Shown: positions 47,321 to 59,139, numbered from the stretch's first letter. The stretch is 64,000 bases of DNA from Ailanthus altissimus (GCA_946807835.1 OX327699.1:6565001-6629000), one strand, 5' to 3'. Notes: generated by a model not told the origin, from the sequence alone. Made by a program: numbers and translations.

Positions 47321-48950
47321 TTAAAACAGGTGAAACATGTCTCTTAAACCCATGCCCTCCATATGACTCTCAAACGACCTAGTCGGTAATGTCTTGGTGA
47401 ACGGGTTTGCAAGATTATTTTCAGACGCTATCTTCATGATTGTCACATCACCTCTATGCACTATTTCCCTGATTAAGTGATACTTTCTCTCTATATGCTT
47501 TGCTTTCTTATGGCTCCTGGGTTCTTTTGAATTTTTCACTGCCCTACTATTGTCACAGTAAAGGGTCAATGGTTTTATCCATGTCTGGAATAACTTCCAG
47601 ATCAATGAAGAACTTTCTAAGCCATACTACTTCTTTAGCTGCTTCGCAAGCTGCTATATATTCAGCCTCCATGGTTGAATCAGCAATACTAGATTGTTTT
47701 ACACTTCTCCAGACTATGGCTCCACCACCAAGAGTAAACACTGACCCAGATGTCAACTTTCGACTATCTTTATCTGATTGAAAATCAGAATCAGTATAAC
47801 CAGTGGAGTTCAGGTCTCCACCCGAATACACAAGCATATAGTTTCTCGTTCTCCAAAGATACTTAAGAATGTGCTTTACCGCAATCCAGTGAGCCAATCT
47901 AGGGTTGGATTGATAACGACTAACTATTCTTACTGCATAGCAAATGTCAGGCCTCGTGCACAACATAGTGTACATGAGGCTGCCAACTGCTGAGGTATAG
48001 GGAACCCGTCTCATATCTTCTTCCCCTTGAAGTGTCTTAGGACACTGCTCTTTAGAAAGAACAATTCTATGTCGAGTCAGTAATTGACCCTTCTTGAAAT
48101 TTTACATCGCAAATCGTGTAAGCACTTTATCAATATATGATGGCTGAGACAGTGCCAATAGTCTGTTCTTGCGATCTCGAATATGTTGGATCCTAAGGAC
48201 ATAACTTGCCTCTTCCAAATCCTTTATTTAGAAGTTCTTGGTCAGCCACTTCTTTATGTTGGATAATGCTTCCACATCATTCCCAATGAGTAAAATGTCA
48301 TCCACATAAAGTACTAGGAAAACCACTTTTTTGTTCTTGATATACTTGTCTACACAAGGTTCATCAACATTTTGCTCGAAACCATAAGATTTAATTGTCT
48401 CATCAAATCTTAAGTTCCAAGACCTTGAAGCTTGCTTAAGTTCTAAGACTTTGAAGCTTGCTTAAGTCCATAAATGAATTTAAGCAATTTGTAGACTTTC
48501 TGCTCCTGGCCTTCTGCCATGAACCCCTCTGGTTGCACCATGTAGATGCTCTCTTCAAGATAGCCATTCAAAAAGGCTGTCTTGATATCCATTTTCCATA
48601 TCTCATAATCGAGACATGCAGCAATGGACAAGAGAATGTGAATGGATTTAAGCATGGCTACTGGCGAGAAAGTCTCTTCATAATCGACTCCCTCTTTTTG
48701 GGTATAACCCTTTGCCACTAGTCTTGCTTTGAAAGTCTCTACTTTTTCATCCACGCCTCTTTTCTTCTTAAAGATCCATTTACATCCAATGGGCCTGACA
48801 TCTTTAGGTGGATTTACAAGTTCCCAGACTGAATTGGAGTACATAGACTTTATTTCTTGGTTCATGGCTTCTTGCCATTTTTCTTTATCAGAATCTTCCA
48901 TTGCATGTCTATATGTCAATGGATCGTCTTCTCTTGTGTCAGACATAACT
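47321..48950 (-). pseudogene. copia D reverse transcriptase and RNase H
   Basis: RT opens at about 48946: DKEKWQEAMNQEIKSMYSNS, FKARLVAKGYTQKEGVDYEE, WKMDIKTAFLNGYLEESIYM, KFIYGLKQASKS and a stop. The stop comes from a 26-bp tandem duplication (48414-48465). Beyond it the frame resumes and the catalytic YVDD is intact (LVLYVDDILLIGNDV, 48308-48297). RNase H: AVGSLMYTMLCTRPDICYAV, SSIADSTMEAEYIAACEAAK (48014-47553), then TLYCDNSRAVKNSKEPRSHK to the end at about 47321 after another shift. This is the best-preserved pol in the window. Confidence 0.92.
48414..48465 (-). repeat. 26-bp tandem duplication in copia D RT
   Basis: GTTCCAAGACCTTGAAGCTT at 48414 and GTTCTAAGACTTTGAAGCTT at 48440, each continuing GCTTAA. 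Two differences; shifts the frame just before the catalytic motif. Confidence 0.95.
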
Positions 48951-48959
48951 ACTTGTGCC

Positions 48960-50000
48960 TCTACTTACTCTCTGTAACGTGAAGGTAGTCTCACTATCCT
49001 CCCACTACATCGAGGTTTCAAGGTATTCTGATCATAATTGGTGGTTACCTGATTTTGTCGTTCACTAACTGTCAGTGGTAAAGGTCTGATCTGATCAGAA
49101 AACATTTCCTCTAGTACAATTTTACTGCAAGGTTTGTAGTTTAATATATAATCATTTTCAAGAAAAGTGGCATTTGTCGATACAATCACGTTCTTTTCTT
49201 GAGAACTATAAAACAAACCTCCTCTTGTGCCTTTAGGATAACCTACAAACAGACAAACTTCTGTTCGCCGTTTTAACTTTCCAGTCTTTCCTTTCAGCAC
49301 ATGTGCCGGACACCCCATATGCGAAAATGGCGTAAACTAGGTTTACTACCATTTCACATCTCTAAGGGTGTACTTTGGATAGATTTAGAAGGTACTACAT
49401 TCAAAATGTAGACCGCGGTCTGTAGTGCATAACCCCAAAATGAGGGCGGTAGTGAAGAGTAGCTCATCATAGACCTAACCATATCTAACAAGGTTCTGTT
49501 TCTCATTTTTGCAACACCATTTTGCTGTGGTGTTCCAGATGCTGTGAGTTGGGATAAAATCCCATACTCCAATAAGTGATCCTTGAACTCTGTGTCAAGG
49601 TATTCACCACCTCGATCGGATCGAAGGGTTTTAAAAGTTTTACCTAATGCTTTTCAGCTTCTGCTAAGAATTCTTTGAACTTTATAAAAGTCTCAGATTT
49701 TCTTTGCATTAGGTAAACATAACCGTATCTTGAATATCGTCAATAAATAAGACGAAATATTCATAACTGCCTCTTGCTTGTACATTTAATGGACCGCAAA
49801 CGTCAGTATGTACAAGCTAAAGTAGTTCCTTGGCTCTTTCACCCTTAGCTGAAAAGGGTCTTTTAGTCATTTTACTCTCTAGACAAGACTCACATACAGG
49901 AAGAGTGCCAACATTTAGCTCTCTTAAAGGACCATCCTTTACTAACCTGTTTATCCTATCCAGATTAATATGACCTAATCTGAGATGCCAAAGATACGTG
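48960..50000 (-). pseudogene. copia D integrase
   Basis: Zinc finger: YLWHLRLGHINLDRINRLVK to VCESCLESKM (about 50000-49860), all four ligands present. The core is decayed at 49816-49580 ([20 protein letters not shown] remains readable) and resumes SQLTASGTPQQNGVAKMRNR at about 49555, with Lys for the catalytic Glu. LPPSFWGYALQTAVYILNVV follows, then the linker MGCPAHVLKGKTGKLKRRTE and CLFVGYPKGTRGGLFYSSQE (49318-49200). Confidence 0.9.
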
Positions 50001-50654
50001 TCATCATTAGGAAAAATCTTTTGTCTTTTAGTAGATTTAGGATATTTTACTCTAAATAGTTCAGAATTATGCAGTGAGGGCTCATCGGGCCTTAAAACAT
50101 AAAGCCCATTTTCTAATTTCACATGACAAATATCTAAACTATTTCTACCAATAATAATCTCATTATTATAAAAAGAAATATTAAACAATTGTTCATACAA
50201 CTTAGAAATAGAAATCAAATTCCTTCTAAATCCAGGAATAAAATAAACATTATTTAAAATTAAAAAATTGTTCCTAAAATTCAATCTAGCCACTCCCACT
50301 GCTAAAGCTGAAACGACTGCCCCATTGCCAACCTGCATAGTAAAGTCTCCATCAACGAGCTCCTTAGAAGAGCTAAGCATCTGCAAGGAAGAACAGACAT
50401 GGTTAGTGACTCTTGAATCAATTATCCAAAGAGAAAGTTCATCCTTCACTAAACAGGCTTTTAAAACCAGTAAATCATATTTACCTTTGTTCTTTTCTTT
50501 CAGCTCGGAGAGATACTTTTTACAGTTCCTCTTCCAATGCCCCTCGACTCCGCAATGAAAACACTTTCCTTTCTTTACTTTAGAGTCCTTCTTTTTACTT
50601 TTACTGCGGTTAAAGGCTTTCTTGGCCTTTCCTCCATAACCTGAACCTCAGACT
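50001..50654 (-). pseudogene. copia D zinc knuckle and protease
   Basis: The gag C-terminus keeps a complete CCHC knuckle, CFHCGVEGHWKRNC (about 50563-50521). The protease motif follows as LSLWIIDSRVTNHVCSS, with D-S-R for D-S-G (GGA to AGA, 50419-50411), then the usual VYFIPGFRRNLISISKLYEQ. The frame from 50449 to 49817 is open for 210 codons, the longest in the window. The region ends upstream at the target duplication of the solo LTR (50655-50659). Confidence 0.9.
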
Positions 50655-50659
50655 CTTTA

Positions 50660-53431
50660 TGACAGGACCCGACCCGAGACCCTCTACTATAGATCCCAGC
50701 GGCCCTGCCGGGCACCCCGACGGAAATTCCTCCGAACCTAACTGGGTATGTTAAGAAATTCTGCGAGGCGAACCCCTTTTTAATTCTTGTTACTACTAAG
50801 AAGATCTAGTAATATACATGAAAACGACATCTTAATTTTAAAAACAAACGGACAGAGTTTCCCTTGTTTTCCAGAAAATCCATATAAACTTGCAAAGAAA
50901 TTTCACTTCTAATTCTAACACATCTCAATTTTACCAATTCGGACCTCTGGTCCTTTTTAAATCAAATCCAACACAACTCAATTATTTCGTTAAATCACAA
51001 AATAAGCATAATCATAAAAGTAAAAACAGTCATCATAAACTGGAAATCTCTTCTTCTTGATTCAACACATACTTACAAATATACATGCCTACAACTATTA
51101 TGCATAAAGTAAAGAGTGCTATTAGCACATTTACATGTACAAAAATTATCTTTGGATTCGGCCCACTAGTCGGCAATAGGAGAATCAGCAACTTGCATTC
51201 CGAGACCTGCACCTGGGAAAGGGGTTTAAAAACACAAAACATAAAATGGGTGAGCTAAAAGAGCTCAGTGAGTGTAAATGAGATTTCAATTACAAGAACA
51301 TTATACTAAGATAGCAATTTCTAACGTTCATACAAAAATTATGCTTTTAAAACGGATGAAAAACTGTAAAATGGTTTCTAATATCATATGCTAATGAAAT
51401 CTTGCCGAGCGGTTTTATCTACATCTTTGGAAAACTATATTCAGAATCTATATAACATAATAACTGCTGTGTGCATATAAATGCATAAATGCTATCGGTA
51501 AATCGAAAACTAGTAAAATCCTCGCTCGGCTATTTTCTTTCTAAACTGTACCAATGGTAACCTTAAAGCTCTATACCCACGCAGCGACTCAACTAGCACC
51601 GCATACGTGAGTAGGTCATGGGGCACCTCAACTAGCAGCACCCACAGTGACATCTCAAGACATCTCACTGGCTATGCAGCGGAATCCTACATCGTATGCA
51701 TATAGCGAGACAATATCCCGTACACATAGAGCGACTCACATGACTCGACATCCCGACTTCCCGGAGTTAGTGACACACCCCCAAGACCTGCCCATGTGCA
51801 TGGGATATATCGGCCGGGTCTAATACAATCATCACCACTATAATCTGAGGGTACCAATGGCCTTAAAACGAATGCAAAAATTTTAAAACTGTTTCACAAA
51901 TCGATCATGTAAAAGCATGTTTATGAATATATCAAGATCATAAATCATGTTTATGCATCGAAAGCTCATAAAACATACATAGTCATTGTGCGAAAACATA
52001 ATAACCGAAAAGTAAAAGAAATGGCAGATTTTCACTCACAGCCGCTCCGCGCTCAATTTCGCTACCGATTCCTGCTCCCGTTAACGCTCTCGGTTATCTT
52101 CACCTACGCGTCATAAATGACATTTAGAACCAAATCGAACACTAGAATCTCATTTAACTACTAAATGCCCTAATCGGTATATAAAGCCCAGATGTAAACT
52201 ACTTCCCGATTTTAGTTACGGAGCCATAATCGAAACTAACTCACCATCCGGCGCCCTGAAAATTATTGAACACCTTATAATTTAATTGGACATACTTGCC
52301 CTTCACCTTTCCAACATGGACAATGATGTCCCATTTTCTTCATTTTTGGGTTTTTCCATCAACCATATACATTCAATTCACAATATGCATCATTTACACA
52401 CAACAATTCAATCAAAACACCACTCAATTCCTAACTTCCCTAAAGTGGCAGAATTTCACCCTAGGTTCCAACACATTCCTTTTCTCAATTTTTTGTTCCA
52501 ATTACAACAAAATCATGCCAATTTCATTCTAAAGCCCTAATTACAATCAATTGAAATCTCTACAACAAAATCACCAAAAACCCTAATTCTCACCTTGCCA
52601 ATTTCTTCAAATTGATGACTCCTTCAAGCTCCAAACTAGAATTCAACTCAATCTAAGCCAAGAATACACATAAGAACATCAATTAAAACATTCTTGAAAT
52701 CTCACTTATCAAACTCATAAAAGATGCTTTTCTTACCTCTTTTTCTTGAATTTCCACTAATAGAGACTTCAATTGAACTTAGGGATGGGTTTGTAACCTT
52801 AATTTGGCTTGATTACACATGAAAAATCATGAAAAAAAAACTTGAATAGTCACTGTAGCAGCACCCCCCTTTGAAGCTCGAATTTCTCTCTTTTTTTGGC
52901 TAAGTATTAGTTTTGATTTCTTTTCAAATTTCTACACACTTCTAACATATATATAGTGCTCCCTCAATTTACCATTTTGCCCTTCAACTTACTTAAAACT
53001 TCTAATTTGCCATTAGTTAAAAACTAATTATGTAATTAGTTCATTTGTAACTATCTAGTTAGAATAGTTCAAAGAACTAACTAGAACTTCTAACTTGGCA
53101 ATCCATGAGATTTCTTCTAATTAGTCCATTCTCTAATATATGGATTATGTTTCTCAACAAAGGCTTGTTCCATTCACAACCCTTAAATGGAAATTCATGT
53201 AGTAAATTAGAATTTTCTTTTCCAAGCCAATAGAGAAAAATTCTAAAAATATTCTAGGGTCATCCGGCGCACCGATCGAGTGTGAAATTACCAAATTAGG
53301 TCTAATATCTCTCACGTGCACTATAAAGGGAATATTTCTAATAGGGTTAAAATCGAGTAACCCTACGGTGTCTTATTTGTTCTATACCAAAATCTAGGCG
53401 CCAATACTACTAATAGGGATTGGATATTACA
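50660..53431. mobile_element. solo LTR, 2.77 kb, inserted in copia D gag
   Basis: Begins TGACAGGACCCGACCCGAGA and ends GGGATTGGATATTACA, with the perfect duplication CTTTA at 50655-50659 and 53432-53436. It has no polyprotein, primer site or internal second LTR. Base composition is richer in G+C than its host. The size suits a Ty3/gypsy LTR, but the superfamily cannot be proved. It probably arose by LTR-LTR recombination. Confidence 0.9.
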
Positions 53432-53436
53432 CTTTA

Positions 53437-54036
53437 GGCTTATCTGATATAGCCTCAAAAGTTTGCAGTTTATTAAGTAGCTAAGTCATACTATATGAGA
53501 GCTTGTTCATGATATAATTTATTTTGAACTACGAAAATGCTGGAGTAAGAGACTCCAGAATGATGCTGACTTGAGTCTTATCATCTATGGTGGCTTCATA
53601 AATCTGTCTGATGCATTAAATTGATCATGTTCAAAACATGATCACGCACCGAAACTCATTTTTTCATTTTAGCATTCATGTAGCTACGAGTAGCTTCATG
53701 GCGGCTTTGTTCCGACTACTGGCCAAACATCGCTTGGAGAGAGTCTTATATCTCATGTGCAGTCTCCAAGTGCTCATGCTACATTCTAAGCACATCGCTC
53801 ATGTTGGCAAGTATATAGCAGCGGGCCTTATTGTTGGCCTGTATCTACTTCTCATATTGCTCCCGTACATTATGATGAGCATTGGCTGTAGGTTCTGGAG
53901 GACACTCCTCCATAAGGACAAACTTTTGGTCCTCACAAATCAGCACAATATTCATATTACTTTTTCATTTTACAAAGTTATCACCGGTCAATTTTTCATT
54001 TGCTAATAGGGCTATGATTAGGTTTATTCCCGACAT
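53437..54036 (-). pseudogene. copia D gag, N-terminal part
   Basis: The start at 54036 reads MSGINLIIALLANEKLTGDN, FVK, then a TGA where the family has Trp. KSNMNIVLICEDQKFVLMEE and CPPEPTANAHHNVREQYEK follow, then a stop; then NKARCYILANMSDVLRM, HEHLETAHEI and SLQAMFGQ, each ending in a stop. This is UBN2-type copia gag. The remainder to 53437 is more decayed. The protein then crosses the solo LTR and resumes at 50654. Confidence 0.88.
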
Positions 54037-54040
54037 GATG

Positions 54041-56037
54041 CTAAAATAAATAAATAAAGCAATTTTAAGAATACTTGAATAAATATCATAACAATTTTTA
54101 GAATAGTAAACATGATGCATGACTGCATTTATTTAAATACATAAATATATATACTAATCCACGATAGTTCAATTTAACAATTAATATGCTGCCGTAGGGT
54201 AGGTCACATTAAATTTAAATTAAAAATAAGACTATCTCAAATTAATAGGAAATTTTCAAAATATCTCATATTTTCATTTACCTATTAACTACCGTTTATT
54301 TCGGTCAAGACATGATTAACCTCTTAATTATATCTTTGTGAGTGTAACCCATTATTTCAGATTAAGATGACTTAACTCAAATAATGCTGCCGTAGGGACG
54401 GTCAATTATGAAATACATCACTTAATCCTATCTCTAGGAAGTCAACCTTGTTATTGAAATAGGCAGACACCCTCTGTAGGGAGGACGAAATCAAAGCGTC
54501 ACGAGGCACCACCTATATCTCACGATGTTGTACTAATAATGGAGACTGGTGGGTTCATTGTCATGTACCCTCTCCTACTCACTATTTTTAGCTATGTGTG
54601 TTTTTTTTTATTTTATAATTTATAAAACATCTTCATATTTTATAACTTTAGCAAATTATTATATCTCATATAACAAATTACTAAGTATAGTTAATTAATC
54701 CTAATAAAATCTAATCTTATTGGGCCTAGGTTCATTAGTCTAACTATTCCTATTAAATAGGCTTAACAATTTAGGTGAACCTAGTTTTTCAATTATTGGA
54801 TTAATTATTTATTTTTATAAATAATAAAATTAATAATTTTATTAATAATTTTCTAAGTAATCTTAAATCAAACTATTTAATTTAGGTTATATAGAATAAT
54901 GTGAAATTACCAATTTAACTATTAAATTTAATTTTACATTATTTGATTAATTATACAAGTTCTAAACATGCTAATCAATCTACTAATTTAATCCTATTAA
55001 TTATAATATGTCATAATAAAATAAAACTATTTAAATATTAATTATAGCATGTATGCATGTCATGTTACAATAATATGAGTGGGTATATATGCATGACATG
55101 TAATTATGCATGATCATATTATAATTCATCACATAAATTAATATCTAATATAACTTTGGCCGAGTCCTCTAAGATTTTAAATTACAACCCATAAAATAAG
55201 AGTAAATAAATTACATAAAAATACAGGCACGCAAGCTCAGTTGCATGTAGTATTCTTAAGTCCATAAAAGCCCAATCCATTTTCTTTGTAATTTTATACA
55301 TTTGGGCTTAAGAACTTTTCTTAGGCTCATAGTATATTTTACAAGATAGTCTAATCATTAGACACATTTTTTTTCTTAAAAAAAAATTTACATAGCTCAA
55401 ATAATTTGAACTTTTTTTTTAAAATAAAAAAAATATATATATATTTTTTCTTTTTGGGCAAGGGATGCCAATACTTGGCTCCCTTGTCCCAAATAGTAAA
55501 CGGTGGCAGTAAGCCACCAAAATTTCTCTCCTTTTTTATTTTTATTTTTTATCTTATACTTTTTTTTTTCATCTTCTTCTACTCTCTTCTTAGAAATATT
55601 CACTTTTCTTTTCTTTTTTTTTCGTCTTCTTCTATTCTCTTCTTAAAAACATATGTTTCAATTTTTTTTCTTCTTCTTGCTTTTTCTATTGTCTTCCAGC
55701 GGTAAGAAACAAAAATAAATATATTATCAAATCTTATTCTTTGCGGCAAAAGGAGCAAAGTAGCACTATGCATTTGTGTCCATCATTTAATAAATAAAAA
55801 CAAATATTACAAAAACAAACCTATACCCTTTTATGGATTTACAAAATTTTGATCTAATAAAAAAAATATTACAATCAATCTTAGAGGACCATATAATTAA
55901 CGACCAAATGATCCAAACTTAAAACAATCATTCATCACATGAATAATATAAAAATGCAAGTACCCATTAAAACATACATATCCAGTAAAATATAAACTAA
56001 ATCATCGCATCAAAAAACATATATTTAAGAAACCATC
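54041..56037 (-). other. copia D long 5' leader
   Basis: Two kilobases separate the primer site from the gag start, far more than in copias A-C. GCTGCCGTAGGG occurs twice (about 54189 and 54387), with a GTAGGGAGGACG variant near 54476. Near 55454-55490 GGGCAAGGGATGCCAA and GGCTCCCTTGTCCC form a partial inverted repeat. No coding frame is convincing; a T-rich stretch at 55540-55690 only gives low-complexity Phe/Ser frames. Confidence 0.6.
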
Positions 56038-56049
56038 GCTCTGATACCA
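56038..56049 (-). promoter_or_regulatory. copia D primer binding site
   Basis: The reverse complement is TGGTATCAGAGC, perfect, two bases from the 5' LTR. Confidence 0.95.
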
Positions 56050-56051
56050 GT

Positions 56052-57779
56052 TGTTGGAAGGTTTTATTGTTATAGCATTCATAACGCAGCAAAATAGAAA
56101 ACATAAAAATTCTATAATCTTTGTTTTCATTAGATAAAAACACTTTTTATCTAAGGATCTTATGAATATATGAAATTGATGTTAAAGTAAATAAAATTTA
56201 ATAGGAACATACCTTGAATCCACACAGAGTTTTCTTCTACCAAAGGATTCCAAACCAAGCCTCTTGTTCTACAGTGAGAGGAAGAGTGGGCTTCTTTCTT
56301 TTGCTTTTCTTCTCAAAAAGAAAAAATACGTATCTTGCGTTTTTCATATATGTGTCTTGTGTTTTATTGAGACTAATCTTTTTATTTAAAAATAATAATT
56401 TAATTAATAATATTTACTAATTAAATTATTATCTCTTAAAAGGAGACATAATTCATGTAAACCACATAAAGTCCTACTCTTTCTGGTTAACGTATAATAC
56501 CCAACATTTGAGCATTATTAGTCTTTTAATAAAAGAAAAACACTAAAATTAAAATTAAAATCTTTTTGATAATTTCAAAAATTATCCTTAAGATTTTATT
56601 TATTTAATTTCTTAAATTAAATATTTAATTATATTTGGATAAGATCTTATCTATATTAATTAATTCTTAATTAATTAATTAATTTTATCCAAATATAAAC
56701 TATACGTATTTGAAAACTAATTTTTTTTTTGACACAAACAATTTGTGTAATAAAATAATCATTTTTATTTATTCACTGTAACAACGAAAGAAGTGGTATT
56801 GGGGACCTATGGACCTACAATTTAAAGCTCTAATAAATTTTAAATAATTAATTAAACTCTTTAATTAATTAATTTAATTTTTAATTTCAGTGTTATTCCA
56901 TTAAAAACTTAGAATTGCACTCTTGAAATTGTAGATATAATTTACTCAAAAAAATTTAGAGCTGTTCATTGATTTAATCACTACATGCAATTTAACACTC
57001 CATAGATGGTTCATAATTAGACATAGGTTAATTACCGTTTTACCCCTCTAATTATTTCTTTATCCTTAAGTACCAGTAATTCACTAGTGAACAGTTAATT
57101 TGTAATATTATTACAAATTGAACGCTCTAACCGTTCAGTTTTAGAATTAACCCTTAAGAAAACCTTCTTTCTAACTTCCATTAGAAATGAATGGATTTTA
57201 TATCTGTAAATCATATTCCCAACCGTTTATCTCACAATGCCACCAAAATAAAAGTTTTTAGTCTGTTCTTTAAACAAACAGTAACGAGTATTTCAAATGA
57301 TATAATGACACAAATAGGAGTTTATGATCACTCAGGATTAAGGTTAATCAGCATATGATCATCGGTTGACGTTATTTGAATTCTTAATTAACATTGGTAT
57401 TTTACATAAGAATTCAAATTACGTCTGGTCCAGTTCTATATAATCATATTATATATAGTGCCTCCACCATAATGTCATTACATTAGTGATCCGGATAAGA
57501 TTACTACATTTTAAATGTTTGTGGACCGCACTAGTAATATTTAATTAAAGATCTCAAACTCTAATTACTTTATTACATACTTTTTCTATTTATTATTCAT
57601 AACTTTAATCCTATTGTATATAACAATTATATACTAAAGTTATGATTACATAAATAAACAAGGAATGTTTTGATATTTTATGTCATAAAAGTATGAACAC
57701 TCATCAAGTATAAAATTGTAACTTTATTAATTTCATAAAAACAGTACAAATACATACTTTTAGGGCATTTTCCCTAACA
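56052..57779 (-). repeat. copia D LTR (5' in element orientation)
   Basis: 1728 bp, plus-strand start TGTTGGAAGGTTTTATTGTT and end CCCTAACA, followed by TATAT. Confidence 0.95.
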
Positions 57780-58227
57780 TATATACACACACATATATAT
57801 ATATCTTTCAAAGAATTATTGGTGTTAAGGATAATAAAGGGTTGATGGGTTCCTGTGTATTGTGAAGAACAAATTGATTATTTATGGTAGTCATAGTTGA
57901 AGAGTGAAAGATGAGAATAATGACTGATCAAGTCATCAAGGCAGTTATTACTATTTATAGTTACTGTTCACGAGATGTTTATGATTACTATCCATGTGCA
58001 TTGTTCGTGGGAGGAAAGAAACACATTGATGGAGAAAATTTTAAATACTGTTAAGAAATTAGTTGTTGCTTAAAATTTAAAAAAAAAAAGAGAAAAACAA
58101 AGAATTAATTATGAACTCGTTTTGGCTACTGCATAGCAGTGCTTACTTGGCCATGCACGTGGCTTCTTATGGCTACTACACAATGGCTTGATAGAGACAA
58201 AAAAAAAATTTGATTAACACAAGAGTG

Positions 58228-58239
58228 ACTCTGATACCA
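58228..58239 (-). promoter_or_regulatory. TRIM-C primer binding site
   Basis: The reverse complement is TGGTATCAGAGT, next to the LTR at 58240. Confidence 0.75.
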
Positions 58240-58457
58240 TATTGAGATTTAGAAAAAATAAAAAATATTATATTGTATTCTCATTTATCAAAACTTGAAT
58301 TTATAGAGTTTACAATAAACTAAAATTAAAAAAAAACTTAATAAAAATAAATCAAAACAAAAAAAAGAAACAAACCTAATATGTTAAGAAGCCAAAAAGA
58401 GTAATGCTTAAAACAAATGAATTTAAATTAAATTAAACTTCTTGATTTTCTTTATCA
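58240..58457 (-). repeat. TRIM-C LTR (5' in element orientation)
   Basis: 218 bp, shortened relative to the sister. Plus-strand start TATTGAGATTTAG (TG to TA) and end CTTTATCA. Confidence 0.75.
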
Positions 58458-58571
58458 TTAATTTATAAAAAAAAAAACAACAAAAATAAAAATGCTTGAA
58501 ATATATGAGAAAATGAATTACATTCTTATGCTACCACACAGTTTCTTATATGTGTACATCCATTAACATAC

Positions 58572-59139
58572 CTCATTTTTGTACATTTTAGGAGTGAATT
58601 CTGCAGTATATTGGGCAGCCTTTTGATTTGCATACACCCTTCTAAAAGTGGATTTTGCCGTATATTGGACAGCAATGCTTCGCGTTTTTCAGTTGTTAGT
58701 TTCTTGATTTCAAGATTCTGCATCAATTTAGATTTTTGGCAAAATAATTTTAGGAACCATATTCACACAAGTTAAGAGTATATATAATTTTGGGTACCAT
58801 ATTCACACAAGCCATTTGATTTTCAGTAACTTTTAAGTTTCTTATCCAATTCTTCAACCTAATTTATGAGCTGTAAAAATAGAAAAACTGTAAATTAATT
58901 AGTGAATCACAAGTGTGTAAAACTAAATTCCACCATAAATGCTACAATTTTGACTAAAAGTTAATAGCATAAACTCTAATTCTCAGCATATCATTCATTG
59001 CCATAAACCTGAAACTGCATTTGTTGACAAAATAAATTTCACATTTACCTCTTCTATAGCTTTGTCTTTCAGAACTTTAGTTGCTCCCAACACTTTGATT
59101 TCGCCTTAAGCAACAATCAAGCTCTTTCTGGAATAATTC
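58572..59139 (-). pseudogene. MAP70-like: MAP70 pseudogene, upstream exons
   Basis: Three exon-like blocks in MAP70 order lie on the minus strand. The first, about 59139-59049, ends GEIKVLGATKVLKDKAIEE before GTAAAT. The second, about 58858-58800, follows an AG and reads VEELDKKLKSY then a stop. The third, 58717-58572, follows GATGCAG and reads NLEIKKLTTEKREAL; after a one-base shift it gives AVQYTAKSTFRRVYANQK, AAQYTAEFTP and KMYKNE before GTATGT. Splice-like borders show that it is genomic, not a processed copy. The third exon carries an internal repeat (AVQYTA, AAQYTA) and lacks part of the usual sequence before KMYKNE. The next exon is at 44522-44375, beyond TRIM-C. Confidence 0.85.
58746..58812. 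repeat. short direct repeat in a MAP70 intron
   Basis: TTTTAGGAACCATATTCACA and TTTTGGGTACCATATTCACA, each followed by CAAG, about 42 bp apart. Confidence 0.85.

Larger units (their letters stand above)
45594..57779 (-). mobile_element. copia D, 12.2-kb Ty1/copia retrotransposon (dead)
   Basis: Long LTRs (45594-47306 and 56052-57779) and a perfect 5-bp duplication TATAT (45589-45593, 57780-57784). The primer site TGGTATCAGAGC is perfect (56049-56038) and the polypurine tract ACAAGTGGGAGAT (47319-47307) abuts the 3' LTR. Gag-pol is on the minus strand. A 2.77-kb solo LTR inserted in gag inflates the length; without it the element is about 9.4 kb, with an unusually long leader of about 2 kb. 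The element itself sits in TRIM-C. Confidence 0.95.
44523..58457 (-). mobile_element. TRIM-C, same family as TRIM-1, split by copia D
   Basis: LTRs at 44523-44797 and 58240-58457. On the minus strand the right LTR is followed by a TGGTATCAGAGT primer site (58239-58228) and the left LTR is preceded by a GGGTTGGGGTGGGGG polypurine tract (44812-44798). Removing copia D leaves about 1.25 kb of internal sequence colinear with TRIM-1, including the minisatellite. No target duplication is visible (CTGCA left, TTAAT right). It interrupts the MAP70 pseudogene close to an intron/exon border. Confidence 0.85.

Noticed and set aside
50270..50558. 96-codon plus-strand frame
   Set aside because: Antisense shadow of the copia D protease/gag region; motifs are on the minus strand.
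52286..52540. 84-codon plus-strand frame rich in His/Pro/Phe
   Set aside because: Inside the solo LTR, antisense to nothing coding, and low complexity.
55397..55705. Overlapping open frames on both strands, rich in Phe/Ser or Lys
   Set aside because: Low-complexity T-rich sequence inside the copia D leader, with no family pattern.
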